NCBI RefSeq assembly: GCF_001417775.1
Contig: NZ_BBZJ01000017.1
Coordinates: forward strand, 310,001-374,000
Source: Streptomyces sp. TP-A0356
Lineage (GTDB): Bacteria; Actinomycetota; Actinomycetes; Streptomycetales; Streptomycetaceae
DNA: 64,000 nucleotides
Direction: 5' to 3'
Every line of letters starts with the position of its first letter. The first letter of the stretch is position 1. The notes under the pieces were generated by a model, which saw only the letters and a list, made by a program, of their open reading frames with translations, did no database searches and had not been told where the DNA came from. This document shows, one piece after another, positions 34,529 to 43,766 of the stretch. A program made the translations under genes and the position numbers.

Positions 34529-34751
34529 GCGATCCACCCTCTTCCCGGGAGGTTTGCTTCGGGCTTCCTTCGAGTCTGCCCGACCGCGGGGAGGTTAACG
34601 GCCCGAACTCGATCTTCGGCGTGGCGGATCGGAGCCCCGCTCCTCGAACGATCTCTGTCACCCACGGTAATTGTCCGACATGCGACTGATGTCAGCCTAT
34701 GTGACTCTGGTCCCGGCCCTGGCCCCTAGATCCCCCACAGGAGGCATCCCC

Positions 34752-34931
34752 ATGGCCAAGAACAAGAACCGCAAGCAGTCCGGCCCGCAGAACCGCTCGC
34801 CGCAGGCCGAACAGGCGCAGGAGCACATGCACAGGCCCGCTCAGGAAACGCACGAGTCTCCTATATCGCAGGCCCCGGGCAGCCCTGCGAGTGTTGCCCG
34901 TAAGCAGCAGAAGCGCTTCGGTCACAACTGA
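34752..34931 (+). CDS. Small basic Gln/Lys-rich protein
   Basis: A 59-residue hydrophilic protein starting MAKNKNRKQSGPQNRSPQAE and ending RKQQKRFGHN. It has no hydrophobic core and should be disordered. The ATG at 34752 follows a perfect AGGAGG. I recall similar unnamed small proteins in Streptomyces, but no function is known. The high Lys/Arg/Gln content suggests RNA or ribosome binding, which is only a guess. A strong terminator lies 49 nt after its stop. Confidence 0.75.
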   Translation: MAKNKNRKQSGPQNRSPQAEQAQEHMHRPAQETHESPISQAPGSPASVARKQQKRFGHN

Positions 34932-34979
34932 GGCCCGCGTTCGGGCTCGTGCTGTGCCCCAGGTCCGGGCACACACGGA

Positions 34980-35009
34980 GGGGGCGCACCCGGCTTCGGG
35001 TGCGCCCCC
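34980..35009. terminator. Bidirectional terminator between small ORF and dnaE
   Basis: Perfect 12-bp arms GGGGGCGCACCC (34980-34991) and GGGTGCGCCCCC (34998-35009) around GGCTTC lie between the convergent small gene and dnaE (minus, stop at 35034). Confidence 0.9.
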
Positions 35010-35033
35010 GCACATGTCGGCGCTCCGGAGGGA

Positions 35034-38000
35034 TCAGCCCGCCAGACAGGCCGGGCCGAGCAGGACCTTCAGATCGCCGTAGAGCGCCGGGTCCGGCTTG
35101 ACGCGGTGCCGGTCCAGCCGCAGGACGGTCGTCTTGCGCGGACCCTGGAGCCTGATCCGCACCTCGCTGTCGCCCTTGTGCTGGCTGAGGATCTCGCCGA
35201 GGCGGCTGACCATCGGCGGGGTGACCTTCACCGCGGGGATGGTGAGCACGACGGGCGCGTTGGTGCCCGCGTTCGACAGGTCCGGGACCATCAGCTCCAT
35301 CGCGACCAGCCGTGGCACGTCCTCACGCTTGTCGAGGCGGCCCTTGACGAACACGACGGCGTCCTCGACGAGTTGCGTCGACACCAGCTGGTAGGTCGCC
35401 GGGAAGAACATGCACTCGATCGAGCCCGCCAGGTCCTCGACCGTGGCGATCGCCCAGGCGTTGCCCTGCTTGGTCATCTTGCGCTGCAGGCCGGAGATGA
35501 TGCCGCCGATGGTGACCACCGCGCCGTCCGCGTGCTCACCGCCGGTGAGCTGGGCGATGCCCGCGTCGGCCTTGTCGGACAGCACGTGCTCCAGGCCGAA
35601 GAGAGGGTGGTCGGAGACGTACAGACCGAGCATCTCCCGCTCCTGGGCGAGCAGATACGTCTTGTCCCACTCCTCGTCGGTGAAGGTGACGTCGAGGCCG
35701 AAGCCGGGCTCGCTGCTCTGCTCCTCGCCCATGCCGCCGAAGAGGTCGAACTGCCCCTCGGCTTCCTTGCGCTTGACCGCGACCACGTTGTCGATCATCG
35801 GCTCGTACTGCGCGGTGAGGCCCTTGCGCGTGTGGCCCATCGTGTCGAAGGCCCCGGCCTTGATCAGCGATTCCGTGGTGCGCTTGTTGCAGACCACGGC
35901 GTCGACCTTGTCGAGATAGTCCGGGAAGGACGTGTACTTCCCCTTGGCCTTGCGGGCCTTGATGATCGACTCGACGACGTTCGTGCCGACGTTGCGCACC
36001 GCGGAGAGGCCGAAGAGGATCACGTCGTCGCCCTGGGCGGCGAAGTTCGACTCCGACTCGTTGACGTTCGGCGGGAGCACCTTGATGCCCATGCGGCGGC
36101 ACTCGTTCAGATAGACGGCCGACTTGTCCTTGTCGTCCTTGACCGAGGTGAGGAGTGCGGCCATGTACTCGGCGGGGTGGTTCGCCTTCAGGTAGGCGGT
36201 CCAGTAGGAGACCAGGCCGTACGCCGCGGAGTGGGCCTTGTTGAACGCGTAGCCGGCGAAGGGGACCAGCACGTCCCACAGTGCCTGGATGGCCTCGTCG
36301 CTGTATCCGTTCTTACGGGCGCCGGCCTGGAAGATGGTGAAGTTCTTCGCCAGTTCCTCGGGCTTCTTCTTGCCCATCACACGGCGGAGGATGTCGGCCT
36401 CGCCGAGCGAGTAGCCCGCGATGATCTGGGCGGCCTTCTGCACCTGCTCCTGGTAGACGATCAGGCCGTGGGTGACGTCCAGGACCTCCTTGAGCGGGGC
36501 CTCCAGCTCCGGGTGGATCGGCGTGATCTCCTGCTGGCCGTTCTTTCGAAGGGCGTAGTTGGTGTGGGAGTTCATGCCCATCGGGCCCGGGCGGTACAGG
36601 GCCGACACGGCGGAGATGTCTTCGAAGTTGTCCGGCTTCATCAGGCGCAGCAGCGAGCGCATCGGGCCGCCGTCGAACTGGAAGACGCCGAGGGTGTCGC
36701 CGCGCTGGAGCAGTTCGAAGGTCTTGGGGTCGTCGAGCGGCAGACCCAGCAGATCGATGTCGACGCCCTTGTTGGACTTCACCATCTTGACGGCGTCGTC
36801 CATGATCGTCAGGTTGCGCAGGCCGAGGAAGTCCATCTTCAGCAGGCCGAGCGACTCACAGCTCGGGTAGTCCCACTGGGTGATGGTCACGCCGTCGGTG
36901 TGCCGGACCCAGACGGGGACGTGCTCGGTGATGGTCTCGCTGGACATGATCACGCCGGCGGCGTGCACACCCATCTGCCGCACCAGGCCCTCGACGCCCT
37001 TGGCGGTGTCGATGACCTTCTTCACATCCGGCTCGTTCTCGTACATCCCGCGCACTTCGCCCGCCTCCGAGTAGCGCGGGTGGCTGGGGTCGGTGATGCC
37101 GGAGAGCGGGATGCCCTTGCCGAGGACGTCGGCGGGCATCGCCTTGGTGATGCGGTCGCCCATCGCGTACGGGTAGCCCAGCACGCGCGCGGAGTCCTTG
37201 ATCGCGTTCTTGGCCTTGATGGTGCCGTACGTGCCGATCATGGCGACCTTGTCGGCGCCGTACTTCTCCGTCACGTACCTGATCACCTCGACGCGCCGAC
37301 GCTCGTCGAAGTCGATGTCGACATCGGGCATCGAGATGCGCTCGGGGTTGAGGAACCGCTCGAAGATCAGGCCGTGCGGGATCGGGTCGAGGTCGGTGAT
37401 GCCCATGGCGTAGGCGACGATCGAGCCCGCCGCGGAGCCTCGGCCGGGGCCGACCGCGATGCCGTTGTTCTTGGCCCACATGATGAAGTCGGCGACCACG
37501 AGGAAGTAGCCCGGGAAGCCCATCTGGATGATGACGTCCATCTCGTACTCGGCCTGCTTCTGGCGGTCCTCGGGGACGCCGCCCGGGAAGCGGCGCTCCA
37601 TGCCGCGGCGGACCTCCTCCTGGAACCAGGTGACCTCGGTGTAGCCCTCGGGGATGTCGAACTTGGGCATGAGGTCGCGCTTCTCGAACATGCCCGTGGT
37701 GTCGACCTGCTCGGCCACCAGCAGGGTGTTGCGGCAGCCCTCCTGCCAGGCGTCCGAGGAGTCGATGGCGTACATCTCGTCCGTGGACTTCAGGTAGTAA
37801 CCGGTGCCGTCGAACTTGAAGCGGTCCGGGTCGGAGAGGTTCTTGCCGGTCTGGATGCACAGCAGGGCGTCGTGGGCGCCCGCCTCGTGCGCGTACGTGT
37901 AGTGGGAGTCATTGGTGACCAGCGGCGGGATGCCGAGCTTCTTGCCGATCTCCAGCAGGCCGTCGCGAACCCTGCGCTCGATCTCGATGCCGTGGTCCAT

Positions 38001-38573
38001 CAGCTCCAGGAAGTAGCGGCCCTTGCCGAAGATGTCCTGGTAGTCGGCGGCCGCCTTGAGCGCCTCGTCGAAGTGGCCGAGGCGCAGCCGGGTCTGCACC
38101 TCGCCGGAGGGGCAGCCGGTGGAGGCGATCAGGCCCTCGGACCACTGGGCGATGGTCTCCTTGTCCATCCGGGGCCACTTCTGCAGCCAGCCCTCGGCGT
38201 ACGCGTCGGAGGAGAGCCGGAAGAGGTTGTGCAGACCCGTCTTGTTCGCCGCCCAGATGGTCTTGTGGGTGTAACCACCGGAACCGGAGACGTCGTCCCT
38301 CTTCTGGTGCGGCTGGCCCCAGAGGATCTTGCGCTTGTTGCGGCGGGACTCGGGGGCGATGTACGCCTCGATGCCGATGATCGGGGTGATCCCGGCCTTC
38401 TTCGCGGAGTGGAAGAAGTCGTACGCCCCGTGGAGGTTGCCGTGGTCGGACATCGCGATGTGCGTCATGCCCATCTCGTTGCACGCGTTGAACATGTCCT
38501 TCAGCCGCGCCGCACCGTCCAGCAGCGAGTACTGGGTGTGGACGTGCAGGTGCGTGAACGGCGGCTTTGACAC
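35034..38573 (-). CDS. dnaE: DNA polymerase III alpha subunit
   Basis: The replicative polymerase catalytic subunit, 1179 residues. The N-terminal PHP domain is intact (HLHVHTQYSLLDG, MSDHGNLHG, DGLLEIG), and in Actinobacteria this domain is reported to provide proofreading. The polymerase active site has GPGRGSAAGS and PDVDIDFDERRR (about 414-422); GVHAAGVIMS and FNKAHSAAYGLVSYWTAYLK are also family hallmarks. The C-terminus has an OB fold region and beta-clamp contacts. GTG at 38573 gives SKPPFTHLHVHTQYS. Separated by a repeat-containing divergent region from the DUF2252 gene. Confidence 0.99.
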   Translation of the reverse strand: MSKPPFTHLHVHTQYSLLDGAARLKDMFNACNEMGMTHIAMSDHGNLHGAYDFFHSAKKAGITPIIGIEAYIAPESRRNKRKILWGQPHQKRDDVSGSGGYTHKTIWAANKTGLHNLFRLSSDAYAEGWLQKWPRMDKETIAQWSEGLIASTGCPSGEVQTRLRLGHFDEALKAAADYQDIFGKGRYFLELMDHGIEIERRVRDGLLEIGKKLGIPPLVTNDSHYTYAHEAGAHDALLCIQTGKNLSDPDRFKFDGTGYYLKSTDEMYAIDSSDAWQEGCRNTLLVAEQVDTTGMFEKRDLMPKFDIPEGYTEVTWFQEEVRRGMERRFPGGVPEDRQKQAEYEMDVIIQMGFPGYFLVVADFIMWAKNNGIAVGPGRGSAAGSIVAYAMGITDLDPIPHGLIFERFLNPERISMPDVDIDFDERRRVEVIRYVTEKYGADKVAMIGTYGTIKAKNAIKDSARVLGYPYAMGDRITKAMPADVLGKGIPLSGITDPSHPRYSEAGEVRGMYENEPDVKKVIDTAKGVEGLVRQMGVHAAGVIMSSETITEHVPVWVRHTDGVTITQWDYPSCESLGLLKMDFLGLRNLTIMDDAVKMVKSNKGVDIDLLGLPLDDPKTFELLQRGDTLGVFQFDGGPMRSLLRLMKPDNFEDISAVSALYRPGPMGMNSHTNYALRKNGQQEITPIHPELEAPLKEVLDVTHGLIVYQEQVQKAAQIIAGYSLGEADILRRVMGKKKPEELAKNFTIFQAGARKNGYSDEAIQALWDVLVPFAGYAFNKAHSAAYGLVSYWTAYLKANHPAEYMAALLTSVKDDKDKSAVYLNECRRMGIKVLPPNVNESESNFAAQGDDVILFGLSAVRNVGTNVVESIIKARKAKGKYTSFPDYLDKVDAVVCNKRTTESLIKAGAFDTMGHTRKGLTAQYEPMIDNVVAVKRKEAEGQFDLFGGMGEEQSSEPGFGLDVTFTDEEWDKTYLLAQEREMLGLYVSDHPLFGLEHVLSDKADAGIAQLTGGEHADGAVVTIGGIISGLQRKMTKQGNAWAIATVEDLAGSIECMFFPATYQLVSTQLVEDAVVFVKGRLDKREDVPRLVAMELMVPDLSNAGTNAPVVLTIPAVKVTPPMVSRLGEILSQHKGDSEVRIRLQGPRKTTVLRLDRHRVKPDPALYGDLKVLLGPACLAG

Positions 38574-38686
38574 GGCTTCGGCCTCCAGGGCGAACGACGT
38601 CGACGGGGGTCCGGCAGGCTGCGGACAGTCTGGGTGGACAGCCTCGAAGTCTATGCCTCGGCACTGACACCCGGAGCGTTTCCTTA

Positions 38687-38802
38687 CGTACCTTCATCCG
38701 GGGGACACGGGCCACGCACCCGTACCTTCGTGCGACGGACAGGAGCCCCATCACCCGTGTCTCCGTACGAGGGTCGCGGGCACTCCCGCGTACCGTCGTC
38801 CG
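38687..38802. repeat. About 34-bp degenerate repeats between dnaE and DUF2252
   Basis: The motif CGTACCTTCATCCG recurs as CGTACCTTCGTGCG and CGTACCGTCGTCCG at 38687, 38721 and 38789, with a diverged copy near 38756. Spacings of 34, 35 and 33 nt show an array with a period near 34 bp. It fills most of the 293-bp divergent gap, where promoters for both genes must lie. Confidence 0.75.
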
Positions 38803-38866
38803 TTGGAAGGGGACGGACGATCCGTCCCACACGTCACGCACCACCTGCACCTGGAGGCACCCCGCG

Positions 38867-40192
38867 ATGTCGGTTCCGCAGCTCAGCGCCGAGCAACGCG
38901 GCGAGGAGATCCTCGCCGTCTTCGACACCGCCTTCGGCGAGCTGCTCGCCGCCGACCCGGCCGCGTTCCGCGTGAAGTTCCGCAAGATGGCGGCCTCCGC
39001 CTTCGCCTTCTACCGGGGCACGGCGTGCCTCTTCTACCACGACCTCGCCGCGGAGAAGCGCGGCGGCCCGTACCTGGACGACCGCACCTCGCGCGTGTGG
39101 ATCCACGGCGACCTGCACGCCGAGAACTTCGGCACGTACATGGACGCCACGGGCCGTCTGATCTTCAACGTGAACGACTTCGACGAGGCGTACGTCGGCC
39201 CCTTCACCTGGGACCTGAAGCGCTTCGCCGCCTCCATGGCGCTGATCGGGTACGCCAAGGCGCTGAGCGACGACCAGATCGGCGAGCTGGTCACGGTGTA
39301 CGCGACGGCCTACCGCGAGCGCGTCCACGCGCTGGCCACCGGGGCCAAGAGCGACGAGGTGCCGCCCTTCACCCTGGACACCGCCCAGGGCCCGCTCCTG
39401 GACGCGCTGCGCGACGCCCGCTCGCTGACCCGCTTCGGGCTGCTGGACTCGATGACCGAGATCCGCGACTTCGAGCGCCGCTTCGCGCCGGGCGGCGGCT
39501 CCATCGAGCTGGACGCGGCCACGCGCTACAAGGTGCTCGCCGCCTTCGACGGCTATCTGGAGACGCTGCCGGAGTCCTCCCTGGCCCGCCCGGACTCCTA
39601 CCGGGTCAAGGACGTGGTCGGCCGCCGGGGCATCGGCATCGGCTCGGCGGGCCTGCCGTCGTACAACATCCTCCTGGAGGGCAACAGCGACGCCCTGGAG
39701 AACGACGTGGTCATCTACATCAAGCAGGCCCAGACCCCGGCCGTCTCCCGCCACATCACGGACCCGGCCATCCGCGAGTACTTCCAGCACGAGGGCCACC
39801 GCACGGTGATCTCCCAGCGTGCCCTGCAGGCGCACGCCGATCCGTGGCTGGGCTGGACCGAGCTGGACGGCGCGGGCCAGCTGGTCGCCGAGGTGTCGCC
39901 GTACGCCGTGGACCTGGACTGGGGCGACATCGACGACCCGGAGGAGATCGCGGCGGTCGTCGCCGACCTGGGCCGGTCCACCGCCACGATGCACGCGGCG
40001 GCGGACGACCAGTCCGGCGAGTCCCTGGTGCCGTTCTCCACGGAGCGGGCCATCGACGCGGCGATCGCCGCCGAAGAGGCCGGCTTCGCGGAGCTGCTGG
40101 TGGACTTCGCGCACGAGTACGGGGCACGCGCGCGTACGGACCACCAGATCTTCGTGGACCTGTTCCGCAACGGCCGGATCCCCGGTCTGTAG
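38867..40192 (+). CDS. DUF2252 family protein (kinase-like fold)
   Basis: A 441-residue protein of DUF2252. The motif RVWIHGDLHAENFGTYMD with IFNVNDFDEAYVGPFTWDLK resembles the catalytic HGDLHxxN and the metal-binding Asp of aminoglycoside-phosphotransferase-like kinases, so a small-molecule or protein kinase activity is plausible. The N-terminus MSVPQLSAEQRGEEILAVF and the RGIGIGSAGLPSYNILLEG segment (glycine-rich, nucleotide-site-like) are conserved. ATG at 38867 follows GGAGG. It is followed by an inverted repeat at 40239. Confidence 0.88.
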   Translation: MSVPQLSAEQRGEEILAVFDTAFGELLAADPAAFRVKFRKMAASAFAFYRGTACLFYHDLAAEKRGGPYLDDRTSRVWIHGDLHAENFGTYMDATGRLIFNVNDFDEAYVGPFTWDLKRFAASMALIGYAKALSDDQIGELVTVYATAYRERVHALATGAKSDEVPPFTLDTAQGPLLDALRDARSLTRFGLLDSMTEIRDFERRFAPGGGSIELDAATRYKVLAAFDGYLETLPESSLARPDSYRVKDVVGRRGIGIGSAGLPSYNILLEGNSDALENDVVIYIKQAQTPAVSRHITDPAIREYFQHEGHRTVISQRALQAHADPWLGWTELDGAGQLVAEVSPYAVDLDWGDIDDPEEIAAVVADLGRSTATMHAAADDQSGESLVPFSTERAIDAAIAAEEAGFAELLVDFAHEYGARARTDHQIFVDLFRNGRIPGL

Positions 40193-40238
40193 GCCTCCTG
40201 CTCCTGGGACTCCAGGGCTCCCCGACCGCTCCCACACA

Positions 40239-40286
40239 ACGCTCCCGTAACGCATGGCCCCCCTTTAGGGGACCCTTACGGGAGCG
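40239..40286. terminator. Inverted repeat after the DUF2252 gene
   Basis: CGCTCCCGTAA (40240-40250) pairs perfectly with TTACGGGAGCG (40276-40286) across 25 nt that could itself fold (CCCC and GGGG around TTTA). It is 47 nt beyond the DUF2252 stop and 20 nt before the next gene, so it may be a terminator, or an operator for that gene. Confidence 0.6.
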
Positions 40287-40306
40287 CGTGGGACACTCTC
40301 ACCGCT

Positions 40307-40984
40307 ATGGACATATCCGGGACCCAGCTCAGAGCCGTACGCGCGGCGCTGTTCACGGCGGTGGTCGTGACGCTCAGCGCCGCGTCGCACGTGCTGCTGT
40401 CCGAGGTCCCGCTGCCGATGGGGACGGTGGCCGCGATCGCCGCAGCCGTCTTCGCCGTCGCCTACGGGCTGGCGGGCCGTGAGCGCGGCTTCGGGAAGAT
40501 CGCGGCCCTGCTGGTCCCGCTCGAGCTGGCCGCGGACACGGTGTTCACCACGGGCCAGCACGCCTGCTACGGCAGGGCGGGCGGCCCGGTCACCGGCCCG
40601 CTGCGCTCGGTCGGCCTGGACGTCCTGTGCAGTGGCGGCAGCGTGGGCACCCGGGTCGCCGGCCCGGGCACCGACCGGGTCGCGGCTCTGCTGGCGCACG
40701 CCGACCCGGCGACCGCCTGGCTGCTGCTCGCCGCCCATGTGAGCGTGGGGCTCCTCGCGGCCGCCTGGCTGCGCCGGGGCGAGCGGGCGCTGGCCCAGCT
40801 GCTGCGCGCGATGGCCGCGACCACGTTCCGGCCGCTGCTGATCGCCGTCGCCGCGGTGGAGGTGCGGCTCGCCCCGATGCGTCGGGCCCCGCGGCCCGCG
40901 CACCGTGTCGTCACCGTCCGCATTCCCCTGTTCGCGCACTCCCTGGGACGGCGGGGTCCGCCGCGCTCGGTCACCTTCGGCTGA
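40307..40984 (+). CDS. Conserved integral membrane protein
   Basis: A 225-residue membrane protein with four or five hydrophobic segments (LFTAVVVTLSAASHVLLSEV, TVAAIAAAVFAVAYGLAGRE, TAWLLLAAHVSVGLLAAAWL). The C-terminus is basic and probably cytoplasmic. A Cys pair lies in the extracellular loop (GQHACYGRAG ... VLCSGG) and could form a disulfide. ATG at 40307 has no strong ribosome site. It precedes a DsbA-like thiol protein by 95 nt, which might be relevant to the Cys pair, but no link is proven. Confidence 0.7.
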   Translation: MDISGTQLRAVRAALFTAVVVTLSAASHVLLSEVPLPMGTVAAIAAAVFAVAYGLAGRERGFGKIAALLVPLELAADTVFTTGQHACYGRAGGPVTGPLRSVGLDVLCSGGSVGTRVAGPGTDRVAALLAHADPATAWLLLAAHVSVGLLAAAWLRRGERALAQLLRAMAATTFRPLLIAVAAVEVRLAPMRRAPRPAHRVVTVRIPLFAHSLGRRGPPRSVTFG

Positions 40985-41079
40985 AGCACCCGAAGCATCC
41001 GAAGCACCCGAGCACCGCAAGACCCCCCTTTACACAACCCGCGCACAGCGTGTGCGCGCGTCCCCATGGAGATCACCCG

Positions 41080-41919
41080 ATGAGCAAGCGGAACAGCCAG
41101 ACGGCGAAGACGGCGGCCCGTGAGCGGCTGCGTCAGGAGCGCGAGCGGCAGGCCAAGCGCGACAAGGTGAAGCGGCAGGTCATCGTCGCCTGCTCGATCG
41201 TCGGCGTCCTCGCGATAGCCGGCGGGGTCGGCTACGCCGTCGTCCAGGCCAACAAGCCCAGTCACTGGGAGGCCCTGAAGAGCGCCAAGGTCGTGGCGCC
41301 GGCCAACACCACGGGCACCGACGGGACGACCGTGGTCATCGGCAAGAGCACCGCGAAGAAGACCCTCAAGGTCTACGAGGACCCGCGCTGCCCGATCTGC
41401 GCCCAGTTCGAGCAGACCGTCGGTACGACCGTCAAGAAGGACATCGACGACGGCAAGTTCAAGATCCAGTACATCGGCGGCACGTTCATCGACGGCGACC
41501 AGCTGGGCAAGGGCACGATCGGTACGCGCGGCGAGGGCTCCAAGAACGCGATGAGCGCCATGGGCGCCGCGCTCAACGTCAGCCCGGAGGCCTTCCTCGA
41601 GTACAAGAGCGCGCTGTACTCGAAGCAGTGGCACCCGGACGAGACGAGCGACAAGTTCAAGGGCCGCGACTACCTGCTCAAGGTCGCGGACACCGTCCCG
41701 GCCCTGAAGAACAGCACCGCGTTCCAGAACGCGGTGAAGAACGGCACCTATGACGCCTGGGCGCTGGCGATGTCGAAGACGTTCGACACCAACAAGGACG
41801 GCGTCACGGGCACGCCGAGCTTCGTCATGAACGGCAAGGTGCTCACCACCTCCGCCGGCAACCCGCCGATGACGGTGGGCGAGTTCACCTCGCTGGTGGA
41901 CGCGGCCCTCAAGGCCTGA
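41080..41919 (+). CDS. DsbA-like membrane-anchored thiol-disulfide protein 2
   Basis: A 279-residue DsbA-family protein with a basic start (SKRNSQTAKTAARERLRQER), a single membrane helix near 36-54 and an extracellular thioredoxin-like domain with DPRCPICAQFE (about 104-114). The C-terminal part (TNKDGVTGTPSFVMNGK) carries the cis-Pro site. It is similar in plan to the protein encoded at 10065-10841, but the active site reads CPIC, not CPAC. GGAG lies upstream of the ATG at 41080. It probably acts in disulfide formation of secreted proteins. Confidence 0.9.
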   Translation: MSKRNSQTAKTAARERLRQERERQAKRDKVKRQVIVACSIVGVLAIAGGVGYAVVQANKPSHWEALKSAKVVAPANTTGTDGTTVVIGKSTAKKTLKVYEDPRCPICAQFEQTVGTTVKKDIDDGKFKIQYIGGTFIDGDQLGKGTIGTRGEGSKNAMSAMGAALNVSPEAFLEYKSALYSKQWHPDETSDKFKGRDYLLKVADTVPALKNSTAFQNAVKNGTYDAWALAMSKTFDTNKDGVTGTPSFVMNGKVLTTSAGNPPMTVGEFTSLVDAALKA

Positions 41920-41953
41920 GCCGGCACCGGACAGGACACACCAGATCGTCCGC

Positions 41954-41991
41954 GAGCGGCCGGCTAGAGGCTGAGCGGCCGGTTAGAGGCT
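41954..41991. repeat. 19-bp tandem duplication spanning a stop codon
   Basis: gagcggccggctagaggct (41954-41972) is directly followed by gagcggccggttagaggct (41973-41991). The second copy holds the TAA stop of the minus-strand hydrolase gene, and the first holds a TAG in the same position of the unit. It is a simple recent duplication at the gene end. Confidence 0.9.
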
Positions 41992-42552
41992 GTCGAGGAA
42001 GCCGAGCGCCACCCGCCAGGTGGCCTCGGCCGCCTCCTCGTCATAGTCCGGCAGATCGGGGTCGGTGTAGAGGTGGCCGGCGCCCACGTACCGGTGGATC
42101 TCCACGTCCGCGCCAGCTCTGCGCATCTGCAGATACCAGGCGCTCAGCCAGTCGTCCGTCTCGAACGGGTCCGGCTCGGCCACGTGCAGCTGGACCGGGA
42201 GATCGTCCACCGAGGCGCCGGCCGCGATGTCCGAGGTCCCGTGCAGCAGCAGGAGGCCGCGCGCGTGCTTGTCACCGAGGGCCAGGGTCTGCGCGGTGGC
42301 GGCGCCGAGCGAGAACCCCGCGTACACAAGCCCTCGCTCCGAGTACGGCGCGCAGGCCAGGACGGCCCGCTTGAGCAGCTCTTCCTTGCCGATCTCGTCC
42401 TTGAAGGCCATGGCCTCCTCGACCGTCTCGAAGGTGCGGCCGTCGAACAGATCAGGGGTCCACACCTCGTGCCCGGCGGCGCGCAGCCGGTCGGCGGCGG
42501 CGCGGACGGCGGGCCGCAGTCCGTATGTGGAGTGGAAGAGCATGATGTTCAT
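41983..42552 (-). CDS. Dienelactone-hydrolase-family alpha/beta hydrolase
   Basis: A 189-residue small alpha/beta hydrolase. It begins MNIMLFHSTYGLRPAVRAAA. The nucleophile elbow is GFSLGAA, with Ser where classical dienelactone hydrolases have Cys; the likely acid and base are the Asp of AEPDPFE and the His of GAGHLYTD. The length is near the lower end of the family. Substrate unknown; an ester or lactone of a cell metabolite is likely. ATG at 42552. Confidence 0.85.
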   Translation of the reverse strand: MNIMLFHSTYGLRPAVRAAADRLRAAGHEVWTPDLFDGRTFETVEEAMAFKDEIGKEELLKRAVLACAPYSERGLVYAGFSLGAATAQTLALGDKHARGLLLLHGTSDIAAGASVDDLPVQLHVAEPDPFETDDWLSAWYLQMRRAGADVEIHRYVGAGHLYTDPDLPDYDEEAAEATWRVALGFLDSL

Positions 42553-42643
42553 GAGCCCATGGTGCCAGTCGGCACCGACCGCGCCGTACGCAGCGTGTTT
42601 GCGACCGAAACGGGATCAGAGGTTCACACCGCCCTCATCCGGT

Positions 42644-42649
42644 TACGTT
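42644..42649 (+). promoter_or_regulatory. Likely -10 for a leaderless MscS gene
   Basis: TACGTT fits TANNNT with seven nt to the ATG at 42657 and no ribosome site in between. The start of transcription should fall at the start codon. Confidence 0.5.
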
Positions 42650-42656
42650 CGAAGGC

Positions 42657-43766
42657 ATGGAGAATGTACTGCGCCCGGTGATCGTCGTCGGTGGCTCGGT
42701 CGTGCTCACCCTGCTCATCGGTTGGGCCACGGACCTCCTGCTGCGCAAGGCGAACGACTCCCACCCCGAGACGCCCCTGTGGGGCCTGCTGCGACGCGGC
42801 CGCATCCCCTACCAGCTCGTCCTCTGCGCGGCCCTGCTCAGAGGCTCCTACGACCAGGCCAAGCTTCTGGAGGCCCACCGGGTCGGGATCGGCCAGGCGC
42901 TGACACTGGTGCTGATCGGATCCGCCGCCTGGCTGGTCATCCGTATCGCGGGCGCCGTCGTGGAGACGTCCTACACCCGCTACGCCCGCGTCCACCGCGA
43001 TCCGGCCCGGGTCCGGCGTGTGCGCACCCAGGTCTCGTTGATCATGCGGGTGGTGTCGGCGATCGTCGGGGTGGTGGCCGCCGCCTCCATGCTGCTGACG
43101 TTCCCGGCGATGCGGGCGGCCGGCGCCTCACTGCTGGCCTCGGCCGGCATCCTGGGCATCGTCGCCGGTGTCGCCGCGCAGTCCACGCTCGCCAACCTCT
43201 TCGCCGGTCTGCAGATCGCGTTCGGCGACATGGTGCGGATCGGCGACACGGTCGTGGTGGACGGCGAGTGGGGCACCGTCGACGAGATCACGCTGACGTT
43301 CCTGACGGTGCGGACCTGGGACGAGCGCCGGATCACCATGCCGGTGACGTACTTCACCTCGAAGCCGTTCCAGAACTGGTCGCGCGGTGGCTCCCAGATG
43401 ACCGGCATCGTCTTCTTCCACGTCGACCACTCCGCGCCGGTGGAGGCGATGCGCGAGAGGCTCCGCGACATCGTGCGCCAGTGCCCGGCGTGGGACGGCC
43501 GCGCCCACGGCCTGGTCGTCACCGACACGACGCCCACCACCATGGAGGTCCGGGCGCTGGTGACCGCGAAGGACGCCGACGACATCTGGACGGTCCGGGT
43601 CACGGTCCGTGAGCAGATGATCCGCTGGCTGACCGAGGAGCATCCGTACGCGCTGCCACGGGTCAACACGGCGGAGGCGATAGCGCCGCCGAGCAGGAAC
43701 GGGCATGCCTGGGCCGATGGAGCGGGCCACCGGGAGTACGAGTCGTCGCGGACGGGCCGGGGCTGA
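42657..43766 (+). CDS. MscS-family mechanosensitive ion channel
   Basis: A 369-residue channel subunit. Four hydrophobic segments precede the pore helix region LASAGILGIVAGVAAQSTLA and ANLFAGLQIAFGDMVRIGDT, the MscS signature. The beta domain (VVVDGEWGTVDEITLTFLTV) and the alpha/beta C-terminal part follow, then a hydrophilic tail. It should open under membrane tension on osmotic downshock, with oligomer assembly as in MscS. It ends in a hairpin shared with the convergent SDR gene. Confidence 0.93.
   Translation: MENVLRPVIVVGGSVVLTLLIGWATDLLLRKANDSHPETPLWGLLRRGRIPYQLVLCAALLRGSYDQAKLLEAHRVGIGQALTLVLIGSAAWLVIRIAGAVVETSYTRYARVHRDPARVRRVRTQVSLIMRVVSAIVGVVAAASMLLTFPAMRAAGASLLASAGILGIVAGVAAQSTLANLFAGLQIAFGDMVRIGDTVVVDGEWGTVDEITLTFLTVRTWDERRITMPVTYFTSKPFQNWSRGGSQMTGIVFFHVDHSAPVEAMRERLRDIVRQCPAWDGRAHGLVVTDTTPTTMEVRALVTAKDADDIWTVRVTVREQMIRWLTEEHPYALPRVNTAEAIAPPSRNGHAWADGAGHREYESSRTGRG

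Noticed and set aside
35106..38570. A 1154-codon open frame on the plus strand opposite dnaE
   Set aside because: It is the shadow of dnaE, whose PHP and polymerase motifs are complete. The opposite frame is a Val/Asp/Leu-rich simple pattern from GC bias.
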